DNA of 64,000 nt from Abyssicoccus albus (GTDB lineage Bacteria; Bacillota; Bacilli; Staphylococcales; Abyssicoccaceae). Made by a program: the position numbers and the translations under genes. Shown here piece after piece: positions 10,244-19,228 of the stretch. Every line of letters starts with the position of its first letter. The first letter of the stretch is position 1. Under the pieces are notes generated by a model. It ran no database searches and was not told the DNA's origin. It saw only the letters and a list, made by a program, of their open reading frames with translations. Where the stretch lies: assembly GCF_003815035.1 (NCBI RefSeq), contig NZ_RKRK01000003.1, forward strand, positions 62,001-126,000, read 5' to 3'.

Positions 10244-11491
10244 ATGAAACTTACAACGAAAATATTTATCGGTTTAATATTAGGTCTTATTGTCGGTTTA
10301 GGTCTTAATTTATTCGCGCCAGACTTATTTGAACCATTGAACACATATTTATTCGGTCCCCTGGGTACCATTTTCTTAAATCTAATCAAAATGCTTGTTG
10401 TACCGATTGTATTCTTCTCTATTACATTAGGTGTTGCTGCACTAGGAGATCCAAAAAAGCTTGGTCGAATTGGAATTAAAACAATTCTCTTCTTCCTTTT
10501 GACAACGACACTTGCAATCATCATCGCGATGACAACATCGTTCGTATTTAAACCTGGGGATGCAGGTATTACACCTTCATCGGAGGGGTACGAAGCAGAG
10601 GAAGCACCAAGCGTTGTAGAGACGTTTACAAATATTATTCCTACAAACCCTATACAGTCAATGGTTGAAGGGAATATGCTTCAAATCATTACATTTAGTG
10701 TATTTGTCGGTTTCGCCATCGCAATGCTAGGAAAGAAAGCACACGTCGTAAAAGAAGTTGTGGAACAAGGAAATGAAATAATGATGTACCTTGTGAATAT
10801 CGTGATGAAATTTGCGCCTTACGGTGCATTTGGTTTACTTGCGACAGCAGCTGGTGAAATGGGAATTAACGGTGTCAAAGCAATGGCATTATATATGTTC
10901 TGTGTTATCTTTGCATTAGTAATTCAAATGTATTTAGTATATGGTTCTCTGGTGAAATTCGTCGGTAAGATGAACCCAATTACATTCTTTAAAGAAATTT
11001 TCGAGGCACAAACGGTTGCATTCTCTACTTCTACAAGTAGTGGTACGTTACCAATCTCTATGAAAGTCGCACAAGAGAAACTCGGTGTGCCGAGAGCCAT
11101 TAGTGGGTTCGTTCAACCCCTTGGCGCTACGATCAATATGGACGGTACAGCCATCATGCAAGGGGTCGCAACGATTTTCATCGCACAAGTGTATGATGTA
11201 GACTTAAGTATTACTGCTTTACTGATGATTATATTAACAGCAGTCTTAGCAAGTATCGGAACAGCAGGTGTTCCAGGTGTTGGATTGATTATGTTAGCAA
11301 TGATTCTGACACAAGTTACTTTACCTGTTGAAGGAATAGCACTTATCTTAGGAATTGACCGTATCCTTGGTATGTTAAGAACAGCTGTCAATATTACTGG
11401 TGATGCTGCATGTGCAGTATGTGTAGCTGAATCAGAGAAAAAACACGGCCTTACAAATGAGCAATTAGAAGAGTCATTAGAAAGAATATAG
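10244..11491 (+). CDS. Dicarboxylate/amino acid:cation symporter (DAACS, GltP/GltT-like)
   Basis: A membrane symporter of the glutamate/aspartate or C4-dicarboxylate family driven by Na+ or H+. Family marks are the N-terminal GLILGLIVGLGLN helix, the serine-rich re-entrant loop STSTSSGTLPISM near residue 265, and NMDGTAIMQGVA, the cation/substrate-binding region. The 415 residues are standard. GAAAGGGG precedes the ATG. The gene is monocistronic with a clear promoter and terminator. Confidence 0.92.
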   Translation: MKLTTKIFIGLILGLIVGLGLNLFAPDLFEPLNTYLFGPLGTIFLNLIKMLVVPIVFFSITLGVAALGDPKKLGRIGIKTILFFLLTTTLAIIIAMTTSFVFKPGDAGITPSSEGYEAEEAPSVVETFTNIIPTNPIQSMVEGNMLQIITFSVFVGFAIAMLGKKAHVVKEVVEQGNEIMMYLVNIVMKFAPYGAFGLLATAAGEMGINGVKAMALYMFCVIFALVIQMYLVYGSLVKFVGKMNPITFFKEIFEAQTVAFSTSTSSGTLPISMKVAQEKLGVPRAISGFVQPLGATINMDGTAIMQGVATIFIAQVYDVDLSITALLMIILTAVLASIGTAGVPGVGLIMLAMILTQVTLPVEGIALILGIDRILGMLRTAVNITGDAACAVCVAESEKKHGLTNEQLEESLERI

Positions 11492-11517
11492 AGTGGTAAA
11501 TCATGATTAAATTTTTT

Positions 11518-11547
11518 GAGTAGGTGACCAATCACCTACTCTTTTTT
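11518..11547 (+). terminator. Intrinsic terminator
   Basis: Ten-base arms GAGTAGGTGA and TCACCTACTC with a four-base loop, followed by six T residues. Confidence 0.9.
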
Positions 11548-11585
11548 CATGTTATACTAGTGTCATTGTTTGGAGGCGTTACAAA

Positions 11586-12710
11586 ATGAAAGAACCTTTA
11601 TCTATACATAATGACCCTTGGGAATGTTACAACAACATTGACCAATTCGGTCAACATACATTAACAAATATTGAGATTACAACTACACATATGTGTAATA
11701 TGAGATGTGCACACTGTGCTGTGGGTCATACGTTGACTCCTATTGATCCTGAGACAATTAATTTATCTGATTTGTTTGCTGCTTTAGACCGTGTTGAACA
11801 TTTAAATACGCTATCCATCACGGGTGGTGAGCCGATGTTTAGTAAGAAGTCTATTAAAGAAGTCGTGACACCGATTCTTAAATATTGTGAAGAGCGCAAT
11901 ATTTATACACAAATGAACTCAAATTTAACAGTCCCGTTAAACCGGTATGAAGCGATCGGTGAATATATAGATTGTATGCATATTAGCCATAATTGGGGAA
12001 CGCTCGAAGAATTTACAACTGTTGGCTTTGAACGAATGGGCAGACAACCTAAAGAAGACGCAAAAGCGAGGCTGTTCTATACGATGATTGAAAATTCCCG
12101 TGCGTTAAGTGAACAAGGCATGTTCATCTCTGCCGAGACGATGCTCAATCAATCAACAATCCCTCATCTTGAACATATTCATCAAGAAGTCGTTAAAGAT
12201 ATGCTCTGTAGTCGTCATGAAATACATCCAATGTATCCTGTGGATTTCGCAAGTGCATTGACCGGTATTAATATCGAACAATCGATTGCAGCAATGCACA
12301 AAATCTTAGACATCCGTGATGAAGATATATGGATGCTGTTTGGAACGTTACCAATTCTACCGTGTAACCAAGATGAATCTTCTAAACGATTATTAGAACG
12401 ATTAAGAACAGCACCTAATGTCACCGTTAGAAATGACCCCGATGGTCGAAATCGATTAAATATTAACGTATTCACGGGAGAAGTCATTATTACCGACTTC
12501 GGAGATCACGAAGGTACGTTAAATACGATATACAATCAATCGTTGAATGATACGTTCAATGATTGGATTAAATCTGATAAAGCACGTGCATTGAACTGTC
12601 ATTGTCCAGCTGTTAAATGCGTTGGACCAAATATACTTGTTAAAGATATGTATTATCAAGATGTAGATTTTAAAAAGCGCGAACAAATGATGCATACATT
12701 AAATACGTAA
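11586..12710 (+). CDS. yfkAB: Radical SAM/CxCxxxxC motif protein (YfkAB-like)
   Basis: A radical S-adenosylmethionine enzyme of unknown reaction. The [4Fe-4S]/SAM site is CNMRCAHC near residues 37-44, with the usual SITGGEPMF strand near 80. The C-terminal CHCPAVKC (near 340) is the second, family-defining cysteine motif and probably holds another cluster. The 374-residue single chain corresponds to the fused form of B. subtilis YfkA-YfkB. TGGAGG lies before the ATG. A membrane acyltransferase gene follows after 10 bases, which may mean co-transcription. Confidence 0.87.
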   Translation: MKEPLSIHNDPWECYNNIDQFGQHTLTNIEITTTHMCNMRCAHCAVGHTLTPIDPETINLSDLFAALDRVEHLNTLSITGGEPMFSKKSIKEVVTPILKYCEERNIYTQMNSNLTVPLNRYEAIGEYIDCMHISHNWGTLEEFTTVGFERMGRQPKEDAKARLFYTMIENSRALSEQGMFISAETMLNQSTIPHLEHIHQEVVKDMLCSRHEIHPMYPVDFASALTGINIEQSIAAMHKILDIRDEDIWMLFGTLPILPCNQDESSKRLLERLRTAPNVTVRNDPDGRNRLNINVFTGEVIITDFGDHEGTLNTIYNQSLNDTFNDWIKSDKARALNCHCPAVKCVGPNILVKDMYYQDVDFKKREQMMHTLNT

Positions 12711-12720
12711 TAATGAGCAT

Positions 12721-13782
12721 ATGATGAAGCGCGAGATTAATGAATTGAACTTATTGAGAGCAATTCTATGTATTACGATTGTCCTCATCCATTCGATGAC
12801 TTCTTTAGCCCTTAAATCAGATGAATCGTTGAAAGTACTCATTCAATTCCTTCAACTATTTCTATTGTTCGCAACTCCTTCATTTATTATGTTATCTGAA
12901 GTCATTTTGTCTCATGCGTATCAAAACCATTTGCCTAAAAATTTTTTTAAGAAACGAATTCAATATATATTAATCCCTTATATTATATTTGGAATAATCG
13001 ATAGTATACGATTTATTGCGATTGGGTATCATGACGATTTATTCGATTCGTTATGGACGAAGATCATTGAAGGAAAATGGCACGGTTGGTTTGTCATTGT
13101 CATATTTAAATATTATATAATCCACTATTTTTGTCATCAGTGGTTACGTAAAATCCCTATGTATATTCCTATCATTAGTACATTTATTATCTCAATGACA
13201 CATTCAATTTTATTTTTTCACATTGATCAATATTATAATTTTTGGAAAGCAATTTACCCGTTCGAGTCGAAAACAATGCTATTGTGGTGGTTATTTTACT
13301 TTGTCTGTGCATATTACATTGGACAACATTATGAGTATTTCATGATGTTCATTCAACAATACTTAATTTGTATTATTTTATTACTCCTAATTGCAATGTT
13401 ATGGATCACCCACAATTTCTACATTGAAGGTATTACAATTGTGACATCATATCGGTATGATAATATTATCTTTACGGTGTTAATATTTATGTTACTCATA
13501 TTCAGTTTGAGAATGTTCAGCCATCGTACTTCATCAGGTCAATATAACATAATAAATCACTGTTTCAATTATATTAGTAATCGATCATATTATATTTATT
13601 TAAGCCATTTCATCTTGTTATACTTTATTCAAGAAATATTGAACCCGCTAATAGAGTGGCCTATACTATATGTTACCACTTTGTGTAGTATGACTATTAT
13701 ATCAACATTGCTATTGTATTCATTAATAGAAAAACTACCTTATAGTGAATTGATAATTGGAAAGAAGAAAAAGTCGTCTTAA
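12721..13782 (+). CDS. Membrane acyltransferase, acyltransferase-3 family
   Basis: A polytopic membrane protein of 353 residues with about ten hydrophobic segments. The start NELNLLRAILCITIVLIHS fits the acyltransferase-3 pattern with a histidine near residue 23. GKWHGWFVIVIFKYYIIHYF and NRSYYIYLSHFILLYF are also typical. Such enzymes O-acylate sugars or cell-envelope polymers; the acceptor is unknown. It follows the radical SAM gene closely with only a weak ribosome site. No extracellular esterase domain is fused, unlike the OatA-like gene at 60.5 kb. Confidence 0.78.
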   Translation: MMKREINELNLLRAILCITIVLIHSMTSLALKSDESLKVLIQFLQLFLLFATPSFIMLSEVILSHAYQNHLPKNFFKKRIQYILIPYIIFGIIDSIRFIAIGYHDDLFDSLWTKIIEGKWHGWFVIVIFKYYIIHYFCHQWLRKIPMYIPIISTFIISMTHSILFFHIDQYYNFWKAIYPFESKTMLLWWLFYFVCAYYIGQHYEYFMMFIQQYLICIILLLLIAMLWITHNFYIEGITIVTSYRYDNIIFTVLIFMLLIFSLRMFSHRTSSGQYNIINHCFNYISNRSYYIYLSHFILLYFIQEILNPLIEWPILYVTTLCSMTIISTLLLYSLIEKLPYSELIIGKKKKSS

Positions 13783-13803
13783 ACAGGTTAAGACGACTTT
13801 TAA
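13771..13803 (+). terminator. Intrinsic terminator
   Basis: Twelve-base arms AAGTCGTCTTAA and TTAAGACGACTT flank five bases and are followed by T residues. It overlaps the acyltransferase stop codon. Confidence 0.85.
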
Positions 13804-13853
13804 TGTTATATAATAATTTAAATTACTAGTTTCTATTTTTTATGTCCTATAAA

Positions 13854-14141
13854 TTACTTATATTCAAACGTTAACATATCTTCCGCTTCATCGTAATCAA
13901 CATGTAAGTCATGCCCTTTAAAAAACCACATATCACTCTCTTCGATAAAATAAGTTACACCGTTATGTTCTACAGACACTTCAATGTCGACAGCATCTTC
14001 AAATCCAAACGCTAAGCTCATCCCTTCTTGCACGGGACTATCTCCATATATTTGAGGGTAGAACCTTACCGTCTGTCCACTTTCAACTTGAACTTCATCT
14101 TTAAACCATTGTAATGCTCTATCTGTTATTTTAAATTCCAT
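13854..14141 (-). CDS. HesB/IscA-like fold protein (YneR-type), cysteine-free
   Basis: A small cytosolic protein of 95 residues related to the HesB/YadR/YfhF group. The start MEFKITDRALQWFKDEV and the GMSLAFGFEDAVD stretch fit that group. It contains no cysteine, so unlike true A-type iron-sulfur carriers it lacks the three cluster ligands and probably does not carry Fe-S. The start at 14141 is chosen because GAGGTGAC lies just upstream; the longer form would add three residues. It is a lone gene; function unknown. Confidence 0.8.
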   Translation of the reverse strand: MEFKITDRALQWFKDEVQVESGQTVRFYPQIYGDSPVQEGMSLAFGFEDAVDIEVSVEHNGVTYFIEESDMWFFKGHDLHVDYDEAEDMLTFEYK

Positions 14142-14324
14142 TGCAGTCACCTCTTCATTTCATTATATCTCATTTTTTTAATGTTTCTTAATATAATGCT
14201 TATTCAAACCTTAAGTTATATGAGTAAATTACAAGTACATAAAATTATATGAATCGATGGGTGGATGAATGATTAAATAATTAAATTAAAAATATATAGA
14301 CACACAATTAACCAATTTAATGAG

Positions 14325-14353
14325 TTAACAAATATACTTTTTTCCTTTATACT
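14325..14353 (+). promoter_or_regulatory. Promoter of the thiazole biosynthesis operon
   Basis: TTAACA (14325-14330) and TATACT (14348-14353) with a 17-base spacer, placing the start about 10 bases before the TPP riboswitch. Confidence 0.75.
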
Positions 14354-14370
14354 ATCATTACAAGAACAAA

Positions 14371-14463
14371 TGACTAGAGGTGCTCATATCATGAGCTGAG
14401 ATTAACATAATGGTTAGAACTCTTAGAACCTGATACAGTTTATACTGGCGTAGGAAAGTCACT
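14371..14463 (+). ncRNA. TPP riboswitch (THI element)
   Basis: The conserved THI-box blocks occur in order: GAGGTGC, GCTGAGA, GAACCTGAT and CGTAGGAAAGT, enclosed by a short TGAC/GTCA closing stem. These form the pyrimidine- and pyrophosphate-sensing arms of the aptamer. It precedes the tenI-thiO-thiS-thiG-thiF operon and a terminator, so thiamine pyrophosphate should stop transcription. Confidence 0.95.
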
Positions 14464-14478
14464 GAAAATCGATTTAAT

Positions 14479-14517
14479 CCATTCACTGACTAACACGTTA
14501 GTGGATGGTTTTTTATT
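14479..14517 (+). terminator. Riboswitch-controlled terminator
   Basis: CCATTCACT and AGTGGATGG form a nine-pair stem with one G-U pair and a 12-base loop, followed by a long T run. It is the likely expression platform of the TPP riboswitch. Confidence 0.8.
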
Positions 14518-14631
14518 TTAGTTAAATATATTTTTCTTTTTGGTTCAATACCTTTTTCTTTTTGATTTTTAGTTTATTATTTTCAAATAACCACGTTTCA
14601 GGTCATATAAGTAATTTATAAGGATGATGAT

Positions 14632-15186
14632 ATGTTTATTGTCATAACGGAAGGTAACGGGTTACCTACACATGAACTAAAGAGAATGAATGATGTCATT
14701 GATATGGTGGATTTCTTTATTATTCGTGAACAATTCACTAATGCGTTGATTCAATCATTATCATCATTCCCAAAAGATAAACTGATTATTCATTCTAATC
14801 GTGATGCTGCACAGGCACTGAATGTCGACAGATTACATTTAAAGGATCGACCGATTGATGCGTCACTCACTAGAGATTTTATATTGAGTCAATCAATCCA
14901 CGATATCAATGGAATTCATCGTGCGCATAAAGCAGGATGCCAGTTTGTATTATATAGCCCAATTTTCATAACGTCATCGAAACCAGATGTAACGCCTAAA
15001 GGGATCAATGGACTAAAAGACATTATGGATCAGTCTCCCCTTGACGTCGTTTCACTCGGTGGAGTTAATTTAAATACGATTAAACAGTTAAAAGGTATTT
15101 CTCATCATATTGCAGTGAAATCCTTTATCTTTAATGCAACGCTAAAGGAGGTGGAATTACTCTATGAACGATACACACAATTATAA
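14632..15186 (+). CDS. tenI: Thiazole tautomerase TenI-like (thiamine phosphate synthase superfamily)
   Basis: A small TIM-barrel protein of 184 residues in the ThiE/TenI family. In Bacillus, TenI aromatises the thiazole phosphate made by ThiG. The conserved FVLYSPIFITSSKP and LGGVNLNTIKQL stretches are present. It is shorter than ThiE and sits first in an operon of thiazole genes with no pyrimidine gene, which favours TenI over ThiE. It overlaps thiO by 23 bases, implying translational coupling. It lies downstream of the TPP riboswitch. Confidence 0.85.
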   Translation: MFIVITEGNGLPTHELKRMNDVIDMVDFFIIREQFTNALIQSLSSFPKDKLIIHSNRDAAQALNVDRLHLKDRPIDASLTRDFILSQSIHDINGIHRAHKAGCQFVLYSPIFITSSKPDVTPKGINGLKDIMDQSPLDVVSLGGVNLNTIKQLKGISHHIAVKSFIFNATLKEVELLYERYTQL

Positions 15187-16213
15187 AGTTGCCATCATTG
15201 GTGCTGGAATCCTTGGGTTAGCGACTGCTTACGAGCTGACTAAACGAATAAATGGTGAGGATATTATAATATTTGATCAATCATCAGCTGGGCATGGTGC
15301 GACGAGAGCATCTGGTGGCATGCTCGGTGCACAAAATGAGTTCACTGAAGATACATCATACTTCAAAGCGGCTATCCAATCACGTGAAATGTATCCAGCA
15401 TGGGTTGAAGAATTGTCAGCACAAACAGGTTTAACCATTGATATTCACCATAACGGTCTCACTAAAATTGCTTCAACGACTCATGAAGAAAATCTGTTAC
15501 TAGAACAGTATAACTTTCTAAAACAATCTGACATTACGGTTAAAATAACTGACTGTTTGGAAGCACCGAATGCGATGCGTGCTATCCATATCCCAAAAGA
15601 TGGCGCAGTCAATGTCCATCAATTAACGGATGCACTTGTCAAAGCGATTGAGCTCAATGGTGTAACTTTAAAAGAACATACAAAGGTTGAACAGATTGAC
15701 CAGTTAACAGTATATACCGAAGATGCATCATATGATGTTGACCATATAACGCTCACAGTTGGAAGTTACGGAAAGACCCTATTAAAAAATTATGCCATGG
15801 ATCAATATGATACAGTTTTTGGTGAGAGTGTATTAATCAGTCATCCAACATTGAACCTGGATAAAACATTATTCCATCAAGATGGTACTTATGTCGTCCC
15901 TAAAGGGAATGAAACCTACTTAATTGGTGCAACAAGTGTTTTAGATGATACAACATTCAATTCACAGCGTGTTCAAACACTACTTGACCAAGCTGTTGCT
16001 CATTATCCAATGCTCGAAGGATATTCTATTATCGAATATCAATCAGGTCATCGTTCAAAACGTCATGGCGACGATCCTTTTTATAACTTAATACCTGGTG
16101 TTGATCATATGACGTGTGCGATTGGTCATTATCGAAATGGCATTTTGCTCGCACCATATACTGGCAAAACTTTAAGTGAAATTATATTGAAAGATTTGGA
16201 GGGAATATCATGA
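15164..16213 (+). CDS. thiO: Glycine oxidase ThiO
   Basis: An FAD enzyme that oxidises glycine to iminoglycine, which ThiG uses to build the thiamine thiazole. The dinucleotide-binding motif VAIIGAGILGLATAYEL is at residues about 8-24, and a DAO-type C-terminal segment contains IGHYRNGILLAPYTG. The length of 349 is typical. AAGGAGG precedes the ATG within the end of tenI. The last codons overlap thiS by four bases (ATGA), a sign of coupled translation. Confidence 0.93.
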   Translation: MNDTHNYKVAIIGAGILGLATAYELTKRINGEDIIIFDQSSAGHGATRASGGMLGAQNEFTEDTSYFKAAIQSREMYPAWVEELSAQTGLTIDIHHNGLTKIASTTHEENLLLEQYNFLKQSDITVKITDCLEAPNAMRAIHIPKDGAVNVHQLTDALVKAIELNGVTLKEHTKVEQIDQLTVYTEDASYDVDHITLTVGSYGKTLLKNYAMDQYDTVFGESVLISHPTLNLDKTLFHQDGTYVVPKGNETYLIGATSVLDDTTFNSQRVQTLLDQAVAHYPMLEGYSIIEYQSGHRSKRHGDDPFYNLIPGVDHMTCAIGHYRNGILLAPYTGKTLSEIILKDLEGIS

Positions 16214-16410
16214 ATATTACAATTAATGGAGATGCAATGCATTTCGAAGAAAGTTTATCGATTTCAAATGTTTTAGATCAATTAAATTTGGAAACATCAC
16301 GTGTCATTGCTCAGTTAAATGATGACATTGTAAATCGCAATCAATTTGATGATGTCGTTGTACATGATGGGGATACGTTAGAACTTTTAGAATTTGTAGG
16401 AGGCGGATAA
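16210..16410 (+). CDS. thiS: Sulfur carrier protein ThiS
   Basis: A 66-residue ubiquitin-fold protein whose C-terminal Gly-Gly (FVGGG at the end) is adenylated by ThiF and converted to a thiocarboxylate, giving sulfur to the thiazole. It overlaps thiO by four bases and ends one base before thiG. Its size and tail are diagnostic. Confidence 0.95.
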   Translation: MNITINGDAMHFEESLSISNVLDQLNLETSRVIAQLNDDIVNRNQFDDVVVHDGDTLELLEFVGGG

Positions 16411-16411
16411 T

Positions 16412-17179
16412 ATGTTAACTATCGGGACGAAAACATTTAATTCAAGGTTATTTTTAGGTACAGGAAAATATAGTGATTATGAGACTCAATTAAAGAGTGT
16501 CGAAGCATCTGAAACTGATGTACTCACATTTGCTGTTAGAAGAATGGATATATATGATCAATCTCAACCAAACTTATTGCAGCAATTAGATTTATCAAAA
16601 TATACACTATTCCCAAATACAGCCGGAGCGAAAACTGCTGATGAAGCGGTCAAGATTGCACGTCTTGCAAATGCAAGTAATCAATGTGACATGATTAAAG
16701 TTGAAGTCATCGGATGTGATAAAACATTATTACCAGATCCAATTGAAACAATTGAAGCGTGTAAAGTATTGTTAGACGAAGGTTACATTGTCTGTCCTTA
16801 TGTTTCTGATGATGTCGTCCTTGCCAAACGATTAGAAGCTCTTGGCGTTCATGCGATTATGCCTGCAGCAAGTCCAATCGGCTCAGGACTTGGGATACTA
16901 AATCCAGTCAATCTGAAATTTATTATAGATCAATCTAACATTCCAGTTATCGTTGATGCAGGACTCGGAACACCAAGTGACGCTGCTTACGCTATGGAAC
17001 TGGGAGCAGATGCAGTATTGTTGAATAGTGCTGTTGCACATAGTGATGATCCCGTCAGAATGGCTGAAGCATTTAAACTTGCAGTTCAATCAGGTAGATT
17101 GGCACATTTAGCGGGTAGAATTCCAAAACGCATGACTGCAAATGCATCAAGCCCATCAGAAGGATTAGAGTTTTTATAA
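16412..17179 (+). CDS. thiG: Thiazole synthase ThiG
   Basis: Condenses deoxyxylulose 5-phosphate, iminoglycine and ThiS thiocarboxylate into thiazole phosphate. A TIM barrel of 255 residues starts with [15 protein letters not shown]. The catalytic lysine region is [11 protein letters not shown] near residue 95, and the phosphate-binding end contains [31 protein letters not shown] lies before the ATG. Its stop overlaps the thiF start. Confidence 0.96.
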   Translation: MLTIGTKTFNSRLFLGTGKYSDYETQLKSVEASETDVLTFAVRRMDIYDQSQPNLLQQLDLSKYTLFPNTAGAKTADEAVKIARLANASNQCDMIKVEVIGCDKTLLPDPIETIEACKVLLDEGYIVCPYVSDDVVLAKRLEALGVHAIMPAASPIGSGLGILNPVNLKFIIDQSNIPVIVDAGLGTPSDAAYAMELGADAVLLNSAVAHSDDPVRMAEAFKLAVQSGRLAHLAGRIPKRMTANASSPSEGLEFL

Positions 17180-18090
17180 TGCTCAGTCGTGCTAAAACGT
17201 TGCTTGGAGAATCTCGGGTTGATGAATTAACTCGAATGAATATATGCCTTATAGGTATGGGAGCATTAGGGTGTGCTTATGCTGATCAACTGATTCGACT
17301 CGGCGTAAAAAATTTTATTATTGTCGATCAAGATATCGTTGAATCATCAAACCTCGGCAGACAAACACTCTATACCCATGGTGATATTCACCAGTTGAAG
17401 GTGTTTGCTGCGAGGGATAGATTGCTAAGTATCGCTCCAGATACACAAATCACCTGTTATCCAGAACATGTGACGGTAGATTCTTTGAATGATATCTTAC
17501 AGGCACATCCAATTGATTTAATCATCGATGGGACAGATAATTTTCATACAAGATTTGTCATCAATCAATTATCATTAAAGTATCAAATCCCGTGGCTTTA
17601 TAGTGCTTGTATTGGTCGTAAAGGTACGGTCATCCCATTCTTTAATAATGACCGGTGCTTACACTGCTTATTTGACTATGTGCCAAATACAGAAGACACA
17701 TGTAGCACTGTTGGCATCATACCACCCACCGTTCAATTTGTCGTAAGCATTGGTGTACAATTGATTATTGACAATGATCACTCTGATAATATGTATTACA
17801 TCGACCGGTTAAATTTGACGAAATTGCCCATACCTAACCGGAGAGAAGATTGTGTAAGTTGTCATGATGGTAACTTTAGTTATATGGAACAATCTACAGA
17901 CCACATCATTAAGCGTTGTGGTGATAATATTTTCGAACTGAGTCATACGAAGATGATCCAATCCATTGAACGTCATCAAGTTGGTGATATTTGGATCACT
18001 TTATTCCCAAATGGTCGAGTCATGTGTCACGGTGCACGCAGTGGTGATGAAGCAACACGTGCATTATCATCAATAAAATCAAAAGAGTGA
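17179..18090 (+). CDS. thiF: ThiF/MoeB/HesA-family adenylyltransferase
   Basis: Adenylates the C-terminus of ThiS. The E1-like ATP site is LIGMGALGCAYADQLIRLGV near residues 25-44, followed by DQDIVESSNLGRQTL and DGTDNFHTRF. Two cysteine pairs (CLHC near 157 and CVSC near 223) match the structural zinc site of the family. At 303 residues it has a short extra C-terminal region after the second cysteine pair. It is last in the TPP-controlled operon and ends at a strong terminator. Confidence 0.93.
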   Translation: MLSRAKTLLGESRVDELTRMNICLIGMGALGCAYADQLIRLGVKNFIIVDQDIVESSNLGRQTLYTHGDIHQLKVFAARDRLLSIAPDTQITCYPEHVTVDSLNDILQAHPIDLIIDGTDNFHTRFVINQLSLKYQIPWLYSACIGRKGTVIPFFNNDRCLHCLFDYVPNTEDTCSTVGIIPPTVQFVVSIGVQLIIDNDHSDNMYYIDRLNLTKLPIPNRREDCVSCHDGNFSYMEQSTDHIIKRCGDNIFELSHTKMIQSIERHQVGDIWITLFPNGRVMCHGARSGDEATRALSSIKSKE

Positions 18091-18118
18091 ACATCAATTG
18101 GATGATGTTCACTCTTTT
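18081..18118 (+). terminator. Terminator of the thiamine operon
   Basis: Sixteen-base perfect arms AAAAGAGTGAACATCA and TGATGTTCACTCTTTT flank six bases. They overlap the thiF stop. The symmetric A/T ends allow use from both strands. Confidence 0.88.
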
Positions 18119-18125
18119 GTTTGTC

Positions 18126-18224
18126 ATACGTGCGCGTAAATTTAATCTGCGCGCACGTATACTCTGATTATGAGCTTTTTGAAATCAAACTTGCGCGCAA
18201 ATTTAATCTGCGCGCAAGTTTGAT
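18126..18224. repeat. Two-unit GCGCGC hairpin array, 61-bp period
   Basis: Unit 1 (18126-18160) has arms ATACGTGCGCG and CGCGCACGTAT. Unit 2 (18184-18224) has 16-base perfect arms ATCAAACTTGCGCGCA and TGCGCGCAAGTTTGAT. The shared TGCGCG core starts at 18131 and 18192, exactly 61 bases apart. Both loops contain AATTTAATC, while the outer stem sequences differ but still pair. It lies between the convergent thiF and lplA genes. Confidence 0.9.
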
Positions 18225-18226
18225 AT

Positions 18227-19219
18227 TTAAACAAGTAAAGTTAATAATTCTTCCTGGGTTACTCTTCCGAGATAATAACTCGTATCAATCTTTTTGAGTG
18301 ATTCTTCTAATGCTTGTCGGTCATGCTTGACACCGACAAGGTGTGATTCTAATTCACTAACTTCCCCAATACCGAAGAAATCACCAAAGATTGCTGCTTG
18401 TTCAATGAAGCCTTTCTTCACATCTAATCTTACGTCTAAGTAACCACCTTCGAATTTGTTATCTTTCGACCAATTATATTTAGGGCTTTTACCATAATTC
18501 CATGACCATGTTTTATACTTTTCTTCACTTAATTCACGAATATTCGCCCAATCTTTATCGGATAGTTCATATTCTTTCACTTGATCTAAACCACCAAAAA
18601 TATAAGATAATATTTTCTCTTTTAGAGATTCTATTGTTAGTGGCTCATCTAAAAATTCATTAATATTCGCAACACGAGAACGAATGGACTTAATCCCTTT
18701 ACTCTTAATTTTAATATCTTTTACCTGCAAAGCATTAACAACTTCTTCAATCGCTGAGTCAAGCATCAATGTACCATGACAAAACATTCTACCTTTTACA
18801 CTGACCATCGCATTACCGCTGACTTTTCGTCCATTCACAACAATATCATTACGTCCACTCAGTTCAGCTGGAACACCTAAGTCATTTAATACATCGACGA
18901 TTGGTTGAGTAAACTTCTTGAAATTATGAAAGCTATTCCCATCATCTTTTGTGATAAAGCTATAATTGAGATTATCTAAATCATGGTATACAGCACCACC
19001 ACCTGATATTCGTCGCACAACGGTAATATTATGTTGATCGACATAACTTTGATTGACTTCTTCTATCGTATTTTGGTTCTTACCAATAATTATCGATGGT
19101 GAGTTCACATAAAATAAAAAATAGTCATCCTCATCTAATGGTACGTTGTGTAACACATACTCTTCCATCGCCAAATTGATTTGGGCATCATTAATGCCTT
19201 TATGATCTATAAACTTCAT
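18227..19219 (-). CDS. lplA: Lipoate-protein ligase
   Basis: Attaches free lipoate to E2 and H-protein domains using ATP. The N-terminal catalytic domain carries the lipoate-binding motif RRISGGGAVYHDLDNLNYS near residues 70-88 and the lysine region GRKVSGNAM near 132. An accessory C-terminal domain completes 330 residues, the full bidomain form. AGGATAATTG precedes the ATG. It follows an aldehyde dehydrogenase gene by nine bases, so they are probably co-transcribed. A LipL amidotransferase gene is at 36.3 kb. Confidence 0.93.
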   Translation of the reverse strand: MKFIDHKGINDAQINLAMEEYVLHNVPLDEDDYFLFYVNSPSIIIGKNQNTIEEVNQSYVDQHNITVVRRISGGGAVYHDLDNLNYSFITKDDGNSFHNFKKFTQPIVDVLNDLGVPAELSGRNDIVVNGRKVSGNAMVSVKGRMFCHGTLMLDSAIEEVVNALQVKDIKIKSKGIKSIRSRVANINEFLDEPLTIESLKEKILSYIFGGLDQVKEYELSDKDWANIRELSEEKYKTWSWNYGKSPKYNWSKDNKFEGGYLDVRLDVKKGFIEQAAIFGDFFGIGEVSELESHLVGVKHDRQALEESLKKIDTSYYLGRVTQEELLTLLV

Positions 19220-19228
19220 ACAATTATC

